The notes beneath the pieces are model-generated. The model was not told the origin of the DNA, made no database searches, and saw only the letters and a program-made list of their open reading frames with translations. From contig NC_133300.1 in the NCBI RefSeq assembly GCF_005239225.2, positions 1,703,875 through 1,767,874 of the forward strand: a DNA stretch of 64,000 bases. The letters run 5' to 3'. Below are positions 60,767 through 64,000 of the stretch, in pieces. The position numbers and the translations under genes are program-made. Every line of letters starts with the position of its first letter. The first letter of the stretch is position 1. Source of the stretch: Populus alba (Eukaryota > Streptophyta > Magnoliopsida > Malpighiales > Salicaceae).

Positions 60767-61531
60767 GAGGTCCCTTCTGGCGACCTTCCTTGATGAATGT
60801 CGAAGTATGAGATCCCATCTGGCGATCTCCTTTAACTTGGAATCCCATCTGGCGATTCCTTTTATTCAAAGCTGAAATATGAGGTCCCTTTTGGCGACCT
60901 CCTTGGATGAATATCGAAATATGAGATCCCTTCTGGCGATCTCCTTTAACCAACTTGGAATCCCATTTGGCGATTCCTTTTTTAACCAACATGAAATACG
61001 AGGTCCCATCTGGCGACCTCCAAATAGTAAAACACGAGATCCCTTCTGGCGATCTCCTTTAATCATCTTGGAATCCCATCTGGCGATTCCTTTTAACAAA
61101 CATGGAATATGAGGTCCCATCTGGCGACCCCCAAAATAGTGAAATACGAGATCCCTTCTGGCGATCTCCATCAACTTGGAATCCCCTCTGGCGATTCCTT
61201 TTATTCAAAGCTGAAATATGAGGTCCCATCTGGCGACCTCCAAATAGTGAACTGCGAGATCCCTTCTGGCGATCTCCATCAACTTGGAATCCCATCTGGC
61301 AATTCCTTTTATTCAAACATGAAATATGAGGTCCCTTCTGGCGACCTTCATCGAAATACGAGATCCCTTCTGGCGATTTCAACCAACTTGGAATCCCATC
61401 TGGCGATTCCTTTTAACAAAAGCTGAAATTTGAGGTCCCTTCTGGCGACCTCCGTTGATGAATATCAAAATACGAGATCCCTTCTGGCGATCTCAAACAA
61501 CTTGGAATCCCATCTGGCGATTCCTTTTTAC
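60767..61531. repeat. 104-119-bp higher-order tandem array of three hairpin types, 7 copies
   Basis: GAGGTCCC starts at 60,767, 60,881, 61,000, 61,111, 61,220, 61,328 and 61,432. Each copy has three hairpins in the same order: GAGGTC...GACCTC, GAGATC...GATCTC, GGAATC...GATTCC, all around CC(A/T)TCTGGC. A few units have one mismatch. Related diverged units occur at 59,905-60,030. Open frames here are repeat artefacts. Confidence 0.93.
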
Positions 61532-62237
61532 CGAATGCTATCGATGTCGTTCTTCCTGCTGGCAGGGTTTGAGAATCCTTATCTTCTCTTTTTGTTGTTC
61601 TAGAATCAACTCAATGATTCTTTCTTCGTCCATAATCTTGTTGGAATGCGCTAAGATCTCCTCCTGTAATGATCTAAAAAAACATATATGCAATGATTTA
61701 TGATTAGATGCAATGCATGCATTCATACCTGGTTTTGAAACATAGGCCCCATCCTCATCTTCTTGTTCGTGAGACTCCCTCTCAACATGAGCTTGCTTTT
61801 GAAATCGTATGCTGGATTCATCTCTCGTGTTGCCTCCTATCATATCTTGGGGAAGAAGTCTTCGACTTTTTTACAAGTAGCCCCTTTTTTCTCCAAATTT
61901 ACGACTTGTCCTTGCCTCTTTGTCATGCTTTTGTTAAATGCTTTATCTTTTTCAAATCTACGGGCCCTCATCCCGTTTTGAAAACATGTAAAACCTTTCA
62001 GGAAATAATCTTTTATTGCCCCCTAGTGTGGAGTGCAACTATATGTCAAGAAGATCTAATTTGGTGCTCTCCAATTGATGGAGTCATCTCTTTAGTCCTG
62101 TGTAAAAAGTTCTTTTAAGTAAAAGATTTCAAATGCTATGAGATCATATGTTTTATATATATATATAAAAAAAGCTCTTTACAAAGAGAATTCATGGTCA
62201 GACTTTAATTTTGTTGATTGGGAAATTACGAAATACA
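61532..62237 (-). other. Ogre-like 3' region between pol stop and hairpin arrays
   Basis: A 101-codon minus frame (61,843-61,538, with ERIIELILEQQKEKIRILKP) is open but not recognised. The rest is non-coding, with a TA run at 62,155. It could hold a decayed extra ORF of the element. Confidence 0.4.
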
Positions 62238-64000
62238 TCAAGCGTAATATTTCCTTACAGAGTCAGAATTCACGGGCCTAAATAGATCTTCTCCATCCAT
62301 TGTAGATAACAATTAAAGCTTCTCCCAAAAATGCTTTTTGTACCACTAAAGGGCCCTCATTGTTTGGCATCTATTTACTCTAACCTTCTCCTGGTAAAAG
62401 ACAACATTTTCTTCAATATAAGATCTTCTTCGTGGAACCCTCAAGGTCGAATCCTCTTGTTGTATGATTTGGCCATCCTTCTTTGATAAAGTTGATGATG
62501 ACAGATTGCGGCTATCCTCTTTTCACTTATCAGATTCAACTGTTCACATTTAACCTTGTCCCATTCTAACTCTTCTAGCTCAAAGTCTATCAATACTCTT
62601 AATGAGGGGATTTCAACTTCTAAAGGTATTACCGCCTCCATTTCATATACCAACGTATACAGGGTGGCTCCTATTAAGGTTATAACTGTAGTGTGATATA
62701 CATGAAGGGTAAATGACAACATCTCATGCCAATCCTTATAGGTGACTACCATCTTTTTGACATTCTTGTTAGCAGCTTTTACCGCACCATTCATCTTTGG
62801 TCTATATGGCGAAGAATTGGAATGCTTGATTTTCCATTTAGTGCAAAGCTCCATTATCATCTTGCCGTTGAAATTCTGGGCATTATTTTTCTAGTGGACC
62901 ATATCGATAGATCAAATATCTTTCCATAAATTTCTTCACCACTTTTTTCACGTGATCAAAACATCTCAACAAAGTTTCGTCAGATGATTTATACAAAGTT
63001 TCCCCATCAAGATAGAAATCCATTGCTAACCTCCTCAACGTCTTCTTGTTGATTTTTGGATGCCCCCATGGGATATGTCTAGTTTTGGATGAAATTCTTG
63101 ATATCATAGTGCCAAGGGTTTCCATCAATTTCTCTTTCAAACTGAGCAATAATGAGCTAAGTTATTTCTTATATCAATGTGTATTGGTTGTACCTTGTGC
63201 CCAAAGTCTATTCTAGCCATAGAAGCTGGCGTGACCAAAACATCAAAATGGTTTCTTTCCCTTCCTAGATGGGTGAACTTTATTTCCTCAAATTCTCTAG
63301 CCCATTTAGACAAGTATTCTTGGCAAGGTCTCAACTTCTCGTCCTTGGTTTGCCCTTTTCCTTTCACTTGACAAATAATCAAAATCGAGTCTCCAATACA
63401 CATCTATCTTTCTAATGTTTAGCTCTAATGCAACCTTTAAAATCGAGAATGCAAGCTTCAAACTCAGTTGTGTTGTTAGCGTACCCAAATTGCGATTTAA
63501 CTAAAACCGGATACTGTTTCTTATTAGGAAAGATTAGCACTGCCCCCACTCTATTACCACAACACCCTCAAAGTACATAATCCAACAATCTGATTTCCCT
63601 TACTCGACTGAAAGCATATTTTTTATCCAAAAAATCAAATCTTAACAGCCCATAAACTTTCACAACATGGTCAGCTAGGTGATTGGCGATGACATTCATG
63701 GCTTTTCTTGTCATATATACTATGTTGTACTCAGTTAGTAGAACTTGCCATTTTTCAATTCAACTCGATAGATAGGGGTGGATTCAGTAGGTATTGCTTG
63801 ATTTTCGTGAAAGCTTCTCCACGTTCTTATTCCAAATTCCAAGATTCTTCCTCCTTAACAATTTGAAGATGAGGTCATAAGTCGTGGTTAATTGGGATAT
63901 ATATTGAGCAATGTAATTCAAACTTCCCAAGAACCTCCTTACATCCTTCTTAGTCTTGGGAGTTGGCATAGGTTGAATAGCCTTTACTTAATCAGGGTCC
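62238..64000 (-). pseudogene. Ogre-like gypsy pol, C-terminal part (RT end, RNase H, integrase), internally deleted
   Basis: Minus strand, from the right edge: the RT/RNase H junction (PTPKTKKDVRRFLGSLNYIA, 63,970-63,780); RNase H pieces (NNTTEFEACI, then GDSILIICQVKGKGQTKDEK, about 63,480-63,250); the integrase N-terminal linker (KTLRRLAMDFYLDGETLYKS, about 63,060); then abruptly the integrase C-terminal half (KHSNSSPYRPKMNGAVKAAN onward, 62,860-62,441). The end is MDGEDLFRPVNSDSVRKYYA and a stop at 62,238-62,240. The integrase zinc-finger second half and the segment with the first two catalytic Asp are missing (join near 62,880-62,920). Several frameshifts occur. N-terminal pol, gag and the 5' LTR are beyond the window. 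Confidence 0.85.

Noticed and set aside
60053..61531. CRISPR-like look of regular short repeats
   Set aside because: Units are directly tandem with no unique spacers, the DNA is a plant genome, and the array sits inside a gypsy element next to its polypurine tract.

Overview
This is plant nuclear DNA, almost certainly from a woody dicot and most likely Salicaceae (Populus/Salix type). The reasons are split eukaryotic genes with GT-AG introns, a TIR-NBS-LRR-type LRR/C-JID tail, a GH1 beta-glucosidase, a jacalin-lectin gene and a WSD1-type wax ester synthase, all embedded in copia, Ogre-like gypsy, CACTA, LINE, SINE and MITE sequence. The family placement is inference from gene and repeat style, not from a search. 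No bacterial features, rRNA genes, CRISPR arrays or organelle genes were seen.

Layout. 0-7.1 kb: a decayed CACTA transposase (DUF4218/DUF4216), a gypsy integrase fragment, microsatellites, a 1.2-kb tandem duplication and an LTR fragment. 8.15-11.1 kb: GH1 beta-glucosidase with 13-14 exons, both catalytic glutamates, and one extra base in an A run that breaks the frame. 12.2-17.2 kb: a very young, complete but defective Ty1/copia element with 181-bp LTRs of the non-canonical TA...CT type, inserted in a ~58-bp tandem repeat. 18.63-19.13 kb: a 500-N gap; directly after it lies the 3' half of a TNL resistance gene with clustered 1-bp indels. 22.5-26.8 kb: a copia LTR, AT-rich spacer, a truncated LINE and a tRNA-derived SINE. 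27.4-29.8 kb: a three-domain jacalin-related lectin gene on the minus strand, with a damaged first domain and a LINE in an intron. 30.4-35.7 kb: an LTR-like block (probably solo), a GC-rich hAT-like MITE and a copia fragment.

35.7-64 kb is shaped by a segmental duplication. A block of about 6.3 kb (right half of a CACTA element plus a WSD1-like gene) occurs at 37.3-43.6 kb and again at 50.9-57.1 kb. The first WSD1 copy is an intact 5-exon, 470-residue gene. The second has lost 209 bp, including a splice donor, and is then cut by a minus-strand Ogre-like gypsy element that begins at 57,088 and leaves the window at 64,000. Comparing the two copies gives the insertion point to the base.

The most striking unexplained structure is in the 3' region of that Ogre-like element (59.9-61.5 kb). 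It holds two adjacent tandem arrays. The second is built of three alternating short hairpins whose stems differ from one another by paired, compensating changes around a nearly constant loop. Hypervariable 3' tandem repeats are known for Ogre-type elements; the covarying stem pattern is what deserves a second look.

The cellular genes do not form a pathway. They are independent defence or surface-lipid type genes scattered among transposons.
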